NCBI RefSeq assembly: GCF_000337555.1
Contig: NZ_AOIO01000007.1
Coordinates: forward strand, 146,293-210,292
Source of the DNA: Natrialba asiatica DSM 12278
Lineage (GTDB): Archaea; Halobacteriota; Halobacteria; Halobacteriales; Natrialbaceae
Length of the DNA: 64,000 nucleotides
Direction of reading: 5' to 3'
Part shown: positions 56,055 through 64,000 of the stretch, one piece after another
Layout of the letters: each line of letters starts with the position of its first letter
How positions within the stretch are numbered: position 1 is the first letter of the stretch
Notes under the pieces: model-generated
Seen by the model: the letters and a program-made list of their open reading frames with translations, nothing else
Databases searched by the model: none
What the model was told of the DNA's origin: nothing
Program-made: the position numbers and the translations under genes

Positions 56055-57671
56055 ATGGAGACGGATATCGCGGAGTTCGACTTCCTCGTCGTCGGATCGG
56101 GTTCCGGACTCGACGTAGCGAGCGCCGCAGCGAACCGCGGCCAGTCAGTCGCGGTCGTCGAGAAGGGACCCCTCGGCGGCACCTGTCTCAATCGCGGCTG
56201 CATCCCGTCGAAGAAACTGCTGTATCACGCGGAGGTTCGACAGACCATCGAGCGCGCCGACGAGTTCGGGATCGACGCCGAGGTGGCCGGCGTCGACTTC
56301 GCCGAGATCGTCCGCGAGGTCAACGAGGACGTGTCGGGGAGTTCGGACTCGATTTACCGCGGCGTACAGGCCTCGGAGCAGCACACGCTGTTCGAGGGTG
56401 AGTGTCGCTTCGTCGACGACCGGGCGGTCGAACTCGTCGACGGGCCGGACGCCGGTGCACGCGCTCGCGCCGACACGGTTCTCATCGCGGCCGGAACGCG
56501 ACCGGCTATCCCGCCGATCGAAGGCATCGACACCGTCGACTTCCTCACCAGTCGGGATGCCCTCCAACTCGAGACGCCACCCGATCACCTCGTCATCGTC
56601 GGCGGCGGGTACATCGCGGCTGAACTCGCGCACTTCTTCGGGACGTTCGGCAGCGACGTGTCGATCGTGGGTCGCCGCCAGTATCTGCTTCCGGAGAGCG
56701 ACGAGGATAGTGCGGCCGCGCTCACCGAGCGTTACGACGAACGCTTCGACGTGCACACGGGGTACGAGGCCGTCGCCGCCTCGCAATCCGGCGAGGATGT
56801 AACCATCGAGGCGCGGCCGTACCCGCCGGCGTGGGACGATCCGTCGGCGCGCGATCCCGTCACCGTGACCGGCGACACCGTGCTCGTCGCGGCGGGCCGA
56901 CAGCCGAACTCGGATACGCTGAACCTCGGTGCAACCGGCGTCGAAACCGACGAGTTCGGCTTTATCGAGACGGACGAGTACCTGCGCACGACGGCGGATG
57001 GGATCTGGGCACTCGGAGATATCGTCGGGGAGTTCCTGTTGAAGCACAACGCGAACCACGAGGCTCGGGCCGTCGTTCGGAATCTATTCGGCGACGAACT
57101 CGAACCGGTCGATTACACGGCGATGCCCTTCGCCGTGTTCTGCTCGCCGGAAGTGGCCGGCGTCGGGGTCCACGAACAAACGCTCCGCGAGGCGGATCGA
57201 GAGTACGCGACGCGGACGTATCGCTACGAGGATACCGCCCGCGGGCAGGCGATGCACGCCGAGGGATTCGTCAAGGTCATCGCCGAACCGGACGGCGGGC
57301 TACTCGGCTGTCACATCGTCGGGCCGGAGGCGTCGAATCTCATCGAGGAGGTCGTCGTCGCGATGACGGCGGGGACGGGGTCCGTCTGGGATATCCGCGA
57401 GTCGGTCCACATCCATCCAGCGCTGTCGGAGGTCGTCGATCGGGCATTCGCCGGGCAGTTCACGCGTCACGGGGGGACGCACGAGCATCATCACCGGCAC
57501 CAGCACGATCACGATCACGATCACGATCATGACCGTGACCACGACCATGCTCACGAGCACCAGCGTTCTCGCGACCACTCCGACCACGAGCGCGAGCACA
57601 GCAATCACCAGCACGGGCACGACCACGAGGGCCACCGGGGCGACCACGGCCACGACCAGCAGTCCGACTGA
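56055..57671 (+). CDS. Dihydrolipoyl-dehydrogenase/mercuric-reductase-like flavoprotein with His-rich C-terminal tail
   Basis: A 538-residue pyridine nucleotide-disulfide oxidoreductase. FAD-binding VVGSGSGLDVASAAANRG, the redox disulfide in GGTCLNRGCIPSKKLLYH, NAD-binding VIVGGGYIAAELAHFFGTFG, the second FAD motif GIWALGD and the C-terminal base HIHPALSEV are all intact. After about residue 470 follows a 60-residue tail of HD/HDH repeats and HEH groups (HDHDHDHDHDRDHDHAHEHQ) not found in ordinary Lpd. Such tails bind Ni, Co, Zn or Cu. The enzyme probably reduces a disulfide or metal substrate with NAD(P)H. No lipoyl complex genes adjoin it. Confidence 0.85.
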   Translation: METDIAEFDFLVVGSGSGLDVASAAANRGQSVAVVEKGPLGGTCLNRGCIPSKKLLYHAEVRQTIERADEFGIDAEVAGVDFAEIVREVNEDVSGSSDSIYRGVQASEQHTLFEGECRFVDDRAVELVDGPDAGARARADTVLIAAGTRPAIPPIEGIDTVDFLTSRDALQLETPPDHLVIVGGGYIAAELAHFFGTFGSDVSIVGRRQYLLPESDEDSAAALTERYDERFDVHTGYEAVAASQSGEDVTIEARPYPPAWDDPSARDPVTVTGDTVLVAAGRQPNSDTLNLGATGVETDEFGFIETDEYLRTTADGIWALGDIVGEFLLKHNANHEARAVVRNLFGDELEPVDYTAMPFAVFCSPEVAGVGVHEQTLREADREYATRTYRYEDTARGQAMHAEGFVKVIAEPDGGLLGCHIVGPEASNLIEEVVVAMTAGTGSVWDIRESVHIHPALSEVVDRAFAGQFTRHGGTHEHHHRHQHDHDHDHDHDRDHDHAHEHQRSRDHSDHEREHSNHQHGHDHEGHRGDHGHDQQSD

Positions 57672-57696
57672 GATAGTAAACAGTATCCGTATTTAC

Positions 57697-57709
57697 TATA
57701 CACGAAAAG
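57697..57709 (+). promoter_or_regulatory. Promoter/operator-like TATACACGAAAAG before the DoeA-like gene
   Basis: TTTACTATACACG is a TATA-type element 44-60 bases before the ATG at 57753, and the TATACACRA core recurs in the divergent promoter region at 60472-60510. Confidence 0.35.
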
Positions 57710-57752
57710 TTTTAGGTCCCGCTGATCAACTGTTCGCATAGGCCCTGGTATC

Positions 57753-58931
57753 ATGTCACGAGCTGTTTTCGACACTGCCGAATACGACCGTCGACTCGAC
57801 CGGACGAAAGCGCGCTTGCGCGAGGAGAACCTCGACGCGATCGTCGTCGCCGACCCCGCCAACATGAACTACCTCACCGGCTACGACGGCTGGTCGTTCT
57901 ACGTTCACCAGGCGGTCATCGTGACGGCCGACCGCGACGAACCGATCTGGGTCGGCCGCGAAATGGACGCCGACGGCGCACGGGCGACGACCATCCTCTC
58001 CGCAGACAGTATCCAGTCGTACAGCGACGACCACGTTCACTCGCCGTACGACCTCCACCCGATGGACTACGTCGCGGGCGTCCTCGACGAACTCGACGTC
58101 GGCGACGGTCGCATCGGACTCGAGATGGACGCCTACTACTTCACCGCGAAATCCTACACGCGTCTGCAGGAAAACCTTCCCAAGGCCGAGTTCAGCGACG
58201 CGACGCTGCTCGTCAACTGGGTCCGGGTCAAGAAATCCGAACAGGAACTCGCGTACATGCGCGAGGCCGCCCGCATCTCGGAGAACGCCATGCGGGCCGG
58301 AATCGACGCCATCGAGGAGGGCGTCCCCGAGTACGAGGCCGCAGCCGCGATCTACGACGCGCTCATCACCGGCACCGACGAGTTCGGCGGCGACTACCCC
58401 TCGATCGTCCCCCTGATGCCCTCGGGCGACCACACCGGCACGCCGCACCTGACCTGGACCGACCGCCCGTTCGAGGACGGCGACCCGGTCATCATCGAAC
58501 TCTCGGGCTGTCGTCACCGCTATCACTCGCCGCTCGCCCGGACGACGTTCGTCGGCGACCCGCCGGCTGAACTCGAGCGGACCGCGGATATCGTCACCGA
58601 GGGAATCGAGGCCGCGCTCGCCGCCGCCGAACCGGGCGTCACCTGCGAGGCCGTCGAGAAGGCCTGGCGAGAGACCATCGCGCAGTACGACATCGAGAAG
58701 GAGGATCGCATCGGGTACTCGATGGGACTGGGCTACCCGCCGGACTGGGGCGAGCACACGGCGAGCATCCGACCCGGTGACGAGACGGTTCTCGAGGAGG
58801 ACATGACCTTCCACATGATCCCGGGGATTTGGACGGAAGAGATCGGTATGGAAACCAGCGAGACGTTCCGCGTGACGAGTTCCGGCGCAGAAACGTTGGC
58901 GGACTTCCCGCGGCAGTTGTTTACGGCATAA
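57753..58931 (+). CDS. doeA: M24-family hydrolase, ectoine hydrolase (DoeA)-like
   Basis: A 392-residue pita-bread-fold enzyme. Many segments match bacterial DoeA/EutD ectoine hydrolase from memory: NMNYLTGYDGWSFYVHQAV, HPMDYVAGVLDEL, GLEMDAYYFTAKSYTRLQ, GGDYPSIVPLMPSGDHTGTP, SYPPDWGEHTASIRP-type segment and LADFPRQLF at the end. DoeA opens the ectoine ring to N-acetyl-L-2,4-diaminobutyrate. The cytoplasmic location fits (no signal). Downstream genes could deacylate and deaminate the product. A general Xaa-Pro peptidase is the alternative, but the match to DoeA is much closer than to PepQ. Confidence 0.82.
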   Translation: MSRAVFDTAEYDRRLDRTKARLREENLDAIVVADPANMNYLTGYDGWSFYVHQAVIVTADRDEPIWVGREMDADGARATTILSADSIQSYSDDHVHSPYDLHPMDYVAGVLDELDVGDGRIGLEMDAYYFTAKSYTRLQENLPKAEFSDATLLVNWVRVKKSEQELAYMREAARISENAMRAGIDAIEEGVPEYEAAAAIYDALITGTDEFGGDYPSIVPLMPSGDHTGTPHLTWTDRPFEDGDPVIIELSGCRHRYHSPLARTTFVGDPPAELERTADIVTEGIEAALAAAEPGVTCEAVEKAWRETIAQYDIEKEDRIGYSMGLGYPPDWGEHTASIRPGDETVLEEDMTFHMIPGIWTEEIGMETSETFRVTSSGAETLADFPRQLFTA

Positions 58932-59193
58932 CTCGCTGCTCTACCGTCTACGCTCTCCACCGCGTTTTCTCGCTGCCCTTCGGCGGCGAACACCTCTCGG
59001 TTCCCGGATCGGTCTTGTGGGCGCTTCGGAACTCGAGTTCGGCACACCGTCTTTCAGTTCGATCTTGATCGGTACCTGCGGTTGGAAACACGATTTTCAT
59101 CCAGCGCAGGATGCAAAACCGAAATAGCGATTCGGTAAATGAGTCTGCGAGCTTTATGCCACTACCTTTATTAGATCTTAGAAATACATTTTC

Positions 59194-59370
59194 ATGGACA
59201 CTACAGCCCAAGGAATTCTCGGCGTTCAACTCACGCTTATCGGCCTCTATCTCGTTGCATACTTTAACGAACTGTCTTCGTTCCCGGAAGTGGGACTCTT
59301 GCTCGGACTGGGTGGGACGGCTGTGACAATGGATGCGGTTTTTAATAAGTCGTGGAAGAACGATCGTTGA
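59194..59370 (+). CDS. Small membrane protein (58 aa)
   Basis: ATG 59194 to TGA 59368-59370 encodes 58 residues: two hydrophobic helices (ILGVQLTLIGLYLVAYFNEL and VGLLLGLGGTAVTMDAVF) and a charged end KSWKNDR. A TTATTAGATC box lies about 20-30 bases before the start. The natural amphipathic composition suggests a real gene; function unknown. Confidence 0.55.
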   Translation: MDTTAQGILGVQLTLIGLYLVAYFNELSSFPEVGLLLGLGGTAVTMDAVFNKSWKNDR

Positions 59371-59420
59371 CCCGCGTTCACCCTAGTTCCGGGGATATCC
59401 CTAACGAATAAGGGTGATAT

Positions 59421-60395
59421 TTACTGAGAGACGACGTTCTCGAGTTCAGCGTCGCCGTCCTCGAGCGCGCTCACGTTGTGCGCGACGATATCGGCTAACC
59501 GATCCCAGTGTTTCGGCGTGTGCCCGCCCGTGTGGGGGGTCAGCAGACAGTTTTCGAGATCCCAGAGGTCGTGATCGTTCGGCAGCGGTTCGGGTTCGGT
59601 CACGTCGAGCGCGGCTCCCCGAATGCCGTTCGACTGCAGCGCTGCAACGAGCGCGTCGGTATCGACGAGGCCGCCGCGCGCGGCGTTGACGACGACCGCG
59701 TTCGGGGGCAGCGTCGCCAGTTCGTCCGCGCCGACGAGTCCTCGCGTCAGGTCGTTCAGCGGACACGCGAGCACGACGTACTCGCTGCGGGCGAACGCCT
59801 CGTGGATGTCTTCCGCCTCGAACCCGAGGACCTCGTCCGTCGGGCCGCCTTTCGAGGGCGTGTAACGGATGCCGATCGTCTCGACCTCGAAGCCCTGGAG
59901 TCGCCGGACGATTTCCTGACCGATCGAGCCGAGTCCCACCACTGTGACGGTGCTCCCGGTGAACTCGTGGGACTGGAAGTGTCGCCACTCGCCGTTTTGC
60001 TTGCGCCGCCACCCCTCGTGAAGGTTGCGCGCGAAGACGAGCATATTGGCGATCGACTGTTCGGCGATCCCTGGTGCGTGGATGCCGCCGGCGTTCGTCA
60101 CGGCCACGCCGTGCTCGGCCAGCGCCTCCATCGGCACGTGGTCGGTGCCGGCGAACGTACACGCGAAGAGTTCGAGTCGCTCGGCCCGATCGAGGAGGGC
60201 CTCTTCGATCGTGATCCCTGTCACGACCCGCGCCTGCGGGACGAGTTCGCGTTCTTCCGCCGGCGTCCGTGCGAGCGCGACGGTGTGGTTCGGCAGTCGC
60301 TCGCGCAGCGTTTCGGCGTACGATTCCATCGATAGCCCTTCCGTTCCCTCGCGGAGAACGACGACATCTGCGTTCGTGCTCGTACTCGTGTTCAT
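59421..60395 (-). CDS. D-2-hydroxyacid dehydrogenase (NAD-dependent)
   Basis: A 324-residue oxidoreductase. The NAD-binding motif is GLGSIGQEIVRRL, and the catalytic Arg, Glu and His are in NAARGGLVD, DVTEPEPLP and TPHTGGHT. Start at 60395 is used instead of 60458 because the extra 21 residues look unconserved. It would interconvert a 2-oxoacid and a D-2-hydroxyacid. It is divergent from the M20 gene and could supply or remove a 2-oxoacid of the ectoine-like pathway. Confidence 0.9.
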   Translation of the reverse strand: MNTSTSTNADVVVLREGTEGLSMESYAETLRERLPNHTVALARTPAEERELVPQARVVTGITIEEALLDRAERLELFACTFAGTDHVPMEALAEHGVAVTNAGGIHAPGIAEQSIANMLVFARNLHEGWRRKQNGEWRHFQSHEFTGSTVTVVGLGSIGQEIVRRLQGFEVETIGIRYTPSKGGPTDEVLGFEAEDIHEAFARSEYVVLACPLNDLTRGLVGADELATLPPNAVVVNAARGGLVDTDALVAALQSNGIRGAALDVTEPEPLPNDHDLWDLENCLLTPHTGGHTPKHWDRLADIVAHNVSALEDGDAELENVVSQ

Positions 60396-60471
60396 ATGAT
60401 CCTCCGTCGCAGTAGCGTGTTCTCGCCACTGAAACGACTCGTACCCAACGGTTGTCATCGCCTCTCTTATT

Positions 60472-60510
60472 CCTTTTGTGTACCTACCATAAACACTGAT
60501 TGTGTATAAT
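60472..60510. promoter_or_regulatory. Divergent promoter region with TATACACAA-type repeats
   Basis: On the reverse strand ATTATACACAAT (60499-60510) and GGTACACAAAAGG (60472-60484) resemble TATACACGAAAAG upstream of the DoeA-like gene, suggesting a shared regulator. Confidence 0.35.
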
Positions 60511-60539
60511 TAAGTTAGTGGAGTGAGTCAGTGTCTGGC

Positions 60540-61883
60540 ATGAACGAACCGATACGAGATCGTCTCGTGACCCTTCGACGGAACCTTCACCGCCACCCGG
60601 AGCCGGCGTGGCGCGAGTTCTACACGACCGCTCGTCTCGTCGAGGAGATTCGAGCGATCGGCGTCGACGAACTGGCCGTCGGGCCGGACGCTTACGACCC
60701 CGCGGATCGGATGGCCGTTCCCGACGCTGAACTCGGGCCGTGGATCGAGCGCGCTCGCGAGCGGGGCGCGGATCCGGCGCTGCTCGATCGGATGACCGGC
60801 GGCAACACGGGCGCGGTCGCCGTTCTCGACCGCGGCGAGGGACCCGTAATCGGACTGCGGGTCGATATCGATGCGCTGTTCATCGAGGAGTCGACCGCCG
60901 AGGAACACGATCCGGCCGCGGAGGGGTTCCGATCGGAGATCGACGGCGCGATGCACGCCTGCGGGCACGACGTGCACATGACGTGGGGGTTGGCCGTCCT
61001 CGAAGCCATCGCAGAAAGCGACTTTGCGGGTCGGCTGGTCGTCTTCTTCCAGCCCGCCGAGGAGACTAGCGGCGGCGGCTGTCCGATGGCGAAAAGCGAG
61101 TTCGCGGACGGGCTGGACTACCTGCTCGCCGTGCACGTCGGCCTCGATCATCCGACGGGCGAGGTCGTCGCCGGGATCGAGAAGCCACTGGCCATGTGCC
61201 ACGTCGACGCGACGATCCACGGTGCCTCCGCGCACGCGGGGAAAGCGCCGAACGAGGGGGCAAACGCCATGCACGCGATGGGGACGGCGATCGAGAACGC
61301 CTACGGAATTCCCCGCCACAGCGACGGCATGACGCGGGTGAACATCGGGAAAGCCGAAGCGGGTACCGCGAGCAACGTTATCGCCGAGCGCGCCCACATG
61401 GAAGCCGAAGCGCGCGGCGAGACGACCGAGCTGATGGAGTTCGTGAAAGATCGGCTGGAGCGCACCGTCAAATCGGCCGCGACGATGCACGACTGCCGGG
61501 CCGAGGTCGAGGTCGTCAGCGAATCGCCGCGCGCGGACAGCGATCCCGAGTTGCAGGCGCTCGTCAGCGAGGTCGCCGACGGCGCGGCGGGTATCGAGCG
61601 CGTGCTGCCGGCCGCCGACTTCGGCGCGAGCGAGGACGCGACCTTCCTGATGGAACGCGTCCAGCGCGACGGGGGGCTCGCGACGTACCTCATCGTCGGG
61701 ACCGATCACCCGACCAGCCACCACACCCCGACGTTCGACGTCGACGAGGCGAGTCTCGAACACGGGGTCGACGTGCTCGCCGAGACGATCCGCGAACTCG
61801 AGTCTCGGCACCCGATCCCGCACGTCGATCCCGCGGACGCGGACGTAGACACCCCCATCGCGGAGACGGAGGGGAACAGATGA
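60540..61883 (+). CDS. M20-family amidohydrolase/deacylase
   Basis: A 447-residue metallohydrolase of the M20D (AbgA-like) family. Metal ligands are seen in MHACGHDVHMTWG and the catalytic Glu pair in FFQPAEETSGGGCP; a lid domain lies around residues 215-335, and TSHHTPTFDVDE supplies the last His. ATG 60540 is preferred over GTG 60531. It removes acyl groups from amino acids or dipeptide-like amides in the cytoplasm. In the DoeA-like cluster it could act in place of DoeB on N-acetyl-diaminobutyrate. It overlaps the next gene by four bases. Confidence 0.85.
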   Translation: MNEPIRDRLVTLRRNLHRHPEPAWREFYTTARLVEEIRAIGVDELAVGPDAYDPADRMAVPDAELGPWIERARERGADPALLDRMTGGNTGAVAVLDRGEGPVIGLRVDIDALFIEESTAEEHDPAAEGFRSEIDGAMHACGHDVHMTWGLAVLEAIAESDFAGRLVVFFQPAEETSGGGCPMAKSEFADGLDYLLAVHVGLDHPTGEVVAGIEKPLAMCHVDATIHGASAHAGKAPNEGANAMHAMGTAIENAYGIPRHSDGMTRVNIGKAEAGTASNVIAERAHMEAEARGETTELMEFVKDRLERTVKSAATMHDCRAEVEVVSESPRADSDPELQALVSEVADGAAGIERVLPAADFGASEDATFLMERVQRDGGLATYLIVGTDHPTSHHTPTFDVDEASLEHGVDVLAETIRELESRHPIPHVDPADADVDTPIAETEGNR

Positions 61884-63163
61884 GCGGGCACGACGGCCTC
61901 GTCACGCCCGCGGATATCGAGGACGCCCGTGCGCGGATCGACGACATCGTCCACCGAACGCCGCTCGATACGTCGCGAACGTTCGCCGAACTGAGCGGCG
62001 CAGCGTCCGTCGGACTCAAACTCGAGAACGTTCAGCGGACGGGTTCGTTCAAGATCCGCGGCGCGTACAACAAGCTGGCGCAGTTGGATGCCCAAGAACG
62101 GGAGGCGGGCGTTATCTCCGCGAGCGCGGGCAACCACGCCCAGGGCGTCGCGCTGGCGGGACGACTGCTCGATATCGAGACGACCATCGTCGTCCCCGAG
62201 GTCACGCCCGCCGCGAAGATCGAGGCCACCCGCGGCTACGGTGCCGAGGTCGTCGTCGAGGGCGATATCTACGAACGAGCCTACGAGTTCGCACTCGACC
62301 GAGCCGACGAAACCGGGGAGACGTTCGTCCACCCGTTCGACGACGAGGCGATCATCGCCGGCCAGGGGACGATCGGACTCGAACTTCGCGACCAGTACCC
62401 TGAGATGGAGACGGTGCTCGTCGCGATCGGCGGCGGCGGCCTCATCTCGGGCGTCGGCACGGCGCTCGAGGCCGCCGAGCACGACATCCGTGTTATCGGC
62501 GTCCAGCCCGAGGGTGCCGCCCACGCGAAACGGACGCTCGAGACCGCAGCAGACGCTCGGGACGACGAGGGTGCGGGCATACACGAACTCGCAGACGTGG
62601 ATACCGTCGCGGAGGGGATCGCGGACACCCGGATGCTCGAGACCACGGCCGCGACCGCCCGCGCGGTCGTCGACGACGCGGTGACGGTCACGGACCGCGA
62701 AATCGCGACCGCCGTCACCCTGCTGGCGGAGCGGGCCAAGACCGTCGCCGAGGGTGCCGGTGCCGCTCCGCTCGCGGCCGCGCTGTCGGACGACGCCGGA
62801 CTCGCTCTCGAAGGCGAACACGTCGGCGTCGTCGTCTCCGGCGGCAACGTGAACCTCACCGAGCACGCCGAATTGACCCGAACCGGCCTGCACGAACTCG
62901 GGCGCTACGTCGAGGCGCGGCTGGCCCTCGACGGCTGGCCGACGGCTATCGGCGATGTAGTCGAAACGGTCGAGGCCGAAGGGGCCGAACTCGACGCGTT
63001 AGAGCGCGCCCGCCGCGGCGCAGGGACGGTCGACCGTCCGAACCGCGTTCCGGTGACGATCGGACTCGAAGGGAGCGGTCCCGAGCATCTCGACGGCGTG
63101 CTCTCCGCGCTGGCTGAACTCGGCGCTATTTCGGTCATCGAGTGCTCTCGTTGTGACCGATAG
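61880..63163 (+). CDS. Threonine dehydratase-like PLP enzyme with C-terminal ACT domain
   Basis: A 427-residue type-II PLP enzyme. The PLP lysine is Lys58 in GSFKIRGAYN, the phosphate loop is GGGGLISGVG, and the Asn-rich SAGNHAQG is intact. The end (about 345-427, RVPVTIGLEGSGPEHLDGVL) is an ACT regulatory domain. The start overlaps the M20 stop (ATGA). It deaminates Thr/Ser to 2-oxoacids (IlvA/TdcB), or, as EutB in ectoine clusters, a hydroxyectoine-derived amino acid. Position in this operon favours the catabolic role; a biosynthetic IlvA cannot be ruled out. Confidence 0.85.
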   Translation: MSGHDGLVTPADIEDARARIDDIVHRTPLDTSRTFAELSGAASVGLKLENVQRTGSFKIRGAYNKLAQLDAQEREAGVISASAGNHAQGVALAGRLLDIETTIVVPEVTPAAKIEATRGYGAEVVVEGDIYERAYEFALDRADETGETFVHPFDDEAIIAGQGTIGLELRDQYPEMETVLVAIGGGGLISGVGTALEAAEHDIRVIGVQPEGAAHAKRTLETAADARDDEGAGIHELADVDTVAEGIADTRMLETTAATARAVVDDAVTVTDREIATAVTLLAERAKTVAEGAGAAPLAAALSDDAGLALEGEHVGVVVSGGNVNLTEHAELTRTGLHELGRYVEARLALDGWPTAIGDVVETVEAEGAELDALERARRGAGTVDRPNRVPVTIGLEGSGPEHLDGVLSALAELGAISVIECSRCDR

Positions 63164-63365
63164 CCGTGGCGCACGGTTTTCGTTTACTAACCGCGCTGGG
63201 GCACCTGTCGCAGTCGGCTGTGAGTATTCGACTTCGTTGTCCGAGTGCACCGCCGCCTTGTGGGCTCGTTCTTCCTGTACCGGGACCCGAGTACCGCCGT
63301 ACCCTCAATGCGGTGCCCGACGACGCGGCGTATTAGCCGGCCCAAAAACCGGAACGGTTTTATTG

Positions 63366-63381
63366 TTTAGGTTGGCCTAAA
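63366..63381. promoter_or_regulatory. Iron-box-like operator (DtxR/IdeR/SirR type)
   Basis: TTTAGGTTGGCCTAAA is a perfect 6-base inverted repeat around TTGG and is close to the IdeR/DtxR iron box TTAGGTTAGCCTAA. It lies between a TTTTATTG TATA-like element (about 63355-63362) and the ATG at 63387, an ideal position for repression. Confidence 0.6.
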
Positions 63382-63386
63382 ATACT

Positions 63387-63563
63387 ATGGCCGATGAACT
63401 CGAGGACCGTCTCGTCTCAGTTCGGCAAGTGCCCGTAACGGCGACAGTGGCGATGTGCCGTCTGCTCGGTGTTCGAAATCGAGCGGACACGGTGAGAACG
63501 CACCCGACGGAACCGAGCGCCACAGTTCCGTCCCGACGGAGTACGTGGTTCGACGATGAGTGA
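63387..63563 (+). CDS. Small protein, first gene of iron-box operon (58 aa)
   Basis: ATG 63387 to TGA 63561-63563 encodes 58 residues (MADELEDRLVSVRQVPVTAT, ending RRSTWFDDE). It starts six bases after the iron-box palindrome and overlaps the next frame by eight bases. No domain recognised, but the position and coupling support a real gene. Confidence 0.5.
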   Translation: MADELEDRLVSVRQVPVTATVAMCRLLGVRNRADTVRTHPTEPSATVPSRRSTWFDDE

Positions 63564-63834
63564 GAAGAACTCGTGCGTCGGAACGAAACGGACGGCGGCA
63601 TCGTCGGTGAGCGAGACGCGGTTCGGATGGTTCTTCGATCCGACGCTCGCGACGCCGTACACCGGGGATGACGCGGATACGGGTGTCGCGCTTGGTCAGA
63701 GCGCTGGGTCGTCGGCAATTGGCGTTCGTGCCGGGTACGGCTCCCATCTGTACGACGGACTTCCCGGCGTCTCCGCTGACGCCGACGCCCTCGTCGAACG
63801 CTACCAGGACGGCACTGGAGGAGTCGACCAATGA
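63556..63834 (+). CDS. Hypothetical protein of the iron-box operon (92 aa)
   Basis: A 92-residue soluble, Gly/Asp-rich protein (MSEKNSCVGTKRTAASSVSE then RFGWFFDPTLATPYTGDDAD). It overlaps both neighbours (start inside the previous gene, stop shared with the next ATG as AATGA), so it is surely co-translated. Function unknown; iron or redox link inferred from position. Confidence 0.6.
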   Translation: MSEKNSCVGTKRTAASSVSETRFGWFFDPTLATPYTGDDADTGVALGQSAGSSAIGVRAGYGSHLYDGLPGVSADADALVERYQDGTGGVDQ

Positions 63835-64000
63835 GCGCGCTAGACTCGTCGCGGCCGGAGACAACCCTCGATTACGACGTCGTCGTAGTCGGTGGCGGAC
63901 CTGCGGGCTGCTCGGTCGGCGTTTTCACCGCCCGGTATGATCTAGAGACGGTGATCTTCGATCGCGGGCGCTCGTCGATCCAACGGTGTGCGTACCTCGA
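63831..64000 (+). CDS. FAD/NAD(P)-dependent oxidoreductase, N-terminal part (truncated by window edge)
   Basis: From ATG 63831 the frame reads TTLDYDVVVVGGGPAGCSVG then TARYDLETVIFDRGRSS, a GxGxxG Rossmann FAD-binding start of a thioredoxin-reductase-like flavoprotein. The rest lies beyond base 64000. As the third gene behind an iron box it may be a ferric or siderophore reductase; this is inference. Confidence 0.75.
   Translation, partial: MSALDSSRPETTLDYDVVVVGGGPAGCSVGVFTARYDLETVIFDRGRSSIQRCAYL

Noticed and set aside
61196-61879. Forward extension of the threonine dehydratase-like gene
   Set aside because: Arg-rich shadow of the M20 gene; the ATGA overlap at 61880 gives the right length and N-terminus.

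Overview
The window is from an extremely halophilic archaeon (class Halobacteria), most likely of the Natrialbaceae/Haloterrigena-Natrinema type, though the family is an inference. The reasons are high GC, proteins very rich in Asp and Glu, Tat-type RR signal peptides with or without a lipobox, archaeal TATA boxes about 25-35 bases before start codons, and families typical of haloarchaea (AsnC-TRASH copper regulator, TrmB, FrhB-like protein next to nirA). No rRNA, tRNA or CRISPR array was seen.

Layout. 1-3.5 kb: a truncated sulfite-oxidase-like molybdoenzyme, then a thiol/redox cluster (peroxiredoxin, DsbA-like protein, and a DsbA domain fused to a formate/nitrite/hydrosulfide-type channel). 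3.5-8.5 kb: an esterase, a decayed small gene, a TRIC/UPF0126 membrane protein, a strongly folded non-coding stretch, and a zinc-ribbon membrane protein. 8.6-14.6 kb: an RND/MMPL exporter divergent from a TetR repressor with two operator-like palindromes between them, and a CPA2 antiporter. 14.7-19.6 kb: ferredoxin-type nitrite reductase overlapping a two-[4Fe-4S] FrhB-like protein, then a divergent MFS carrier. 19.6-25.2 kb: copper ATPase with its AsnC-TRASH regulator, a ZIP transporter and an HtrA lipoprotein protease.

26.6-44.8 kb is the most coherent system: an apparent beta-1,3-glucan (laminarin-type) utilisation locus. It holds a Tat-exported GH81 glucanase, a TrmB regulator, a Tat-exported G8/beta-helix protein carrying a CBM6, a small membrane protein, a Tat-exported malectin-CBM6-GH16 laminarinase, a complete Opp/Dpp-type ABC importer, and a GH3 beta-glucosidase without a signal peptide. 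The inferred logic is outside depolymerisation, import of oligosaccharides, and hydrolysis to glucose inside.

44.8-48.4 kb is an AT-richer insertion-sequence graveyard with a frameshifted IS5 transposase, IS ends and a twice-frameshifted alpha/beta hydrolase. 48.4-52.5 kb has a YdjM-like membrane protein, an arylsulfotransferase-like protein, a remnant of an AIM24-family gene and a PAP2 phosphatase. 52.5-57.7 kb has two CNNM/CorC-type proteins around a universal stress protein, then a dihydrolipoyl-dehydrogenase-like flavoprotein with a long His/Asp-rich tail. 57.7-63.2 kb looks like an ectoine-degradation cluster of unusual composition (DoeA-like M24 hydrolase, D-2-hydroxyacid dehydrogenase, M20 deacylase, threonine-dehydratase-like enzyme). 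The right edge begins a tight operon behind a DtxR/IdeR-like iron box, cut by the window end.
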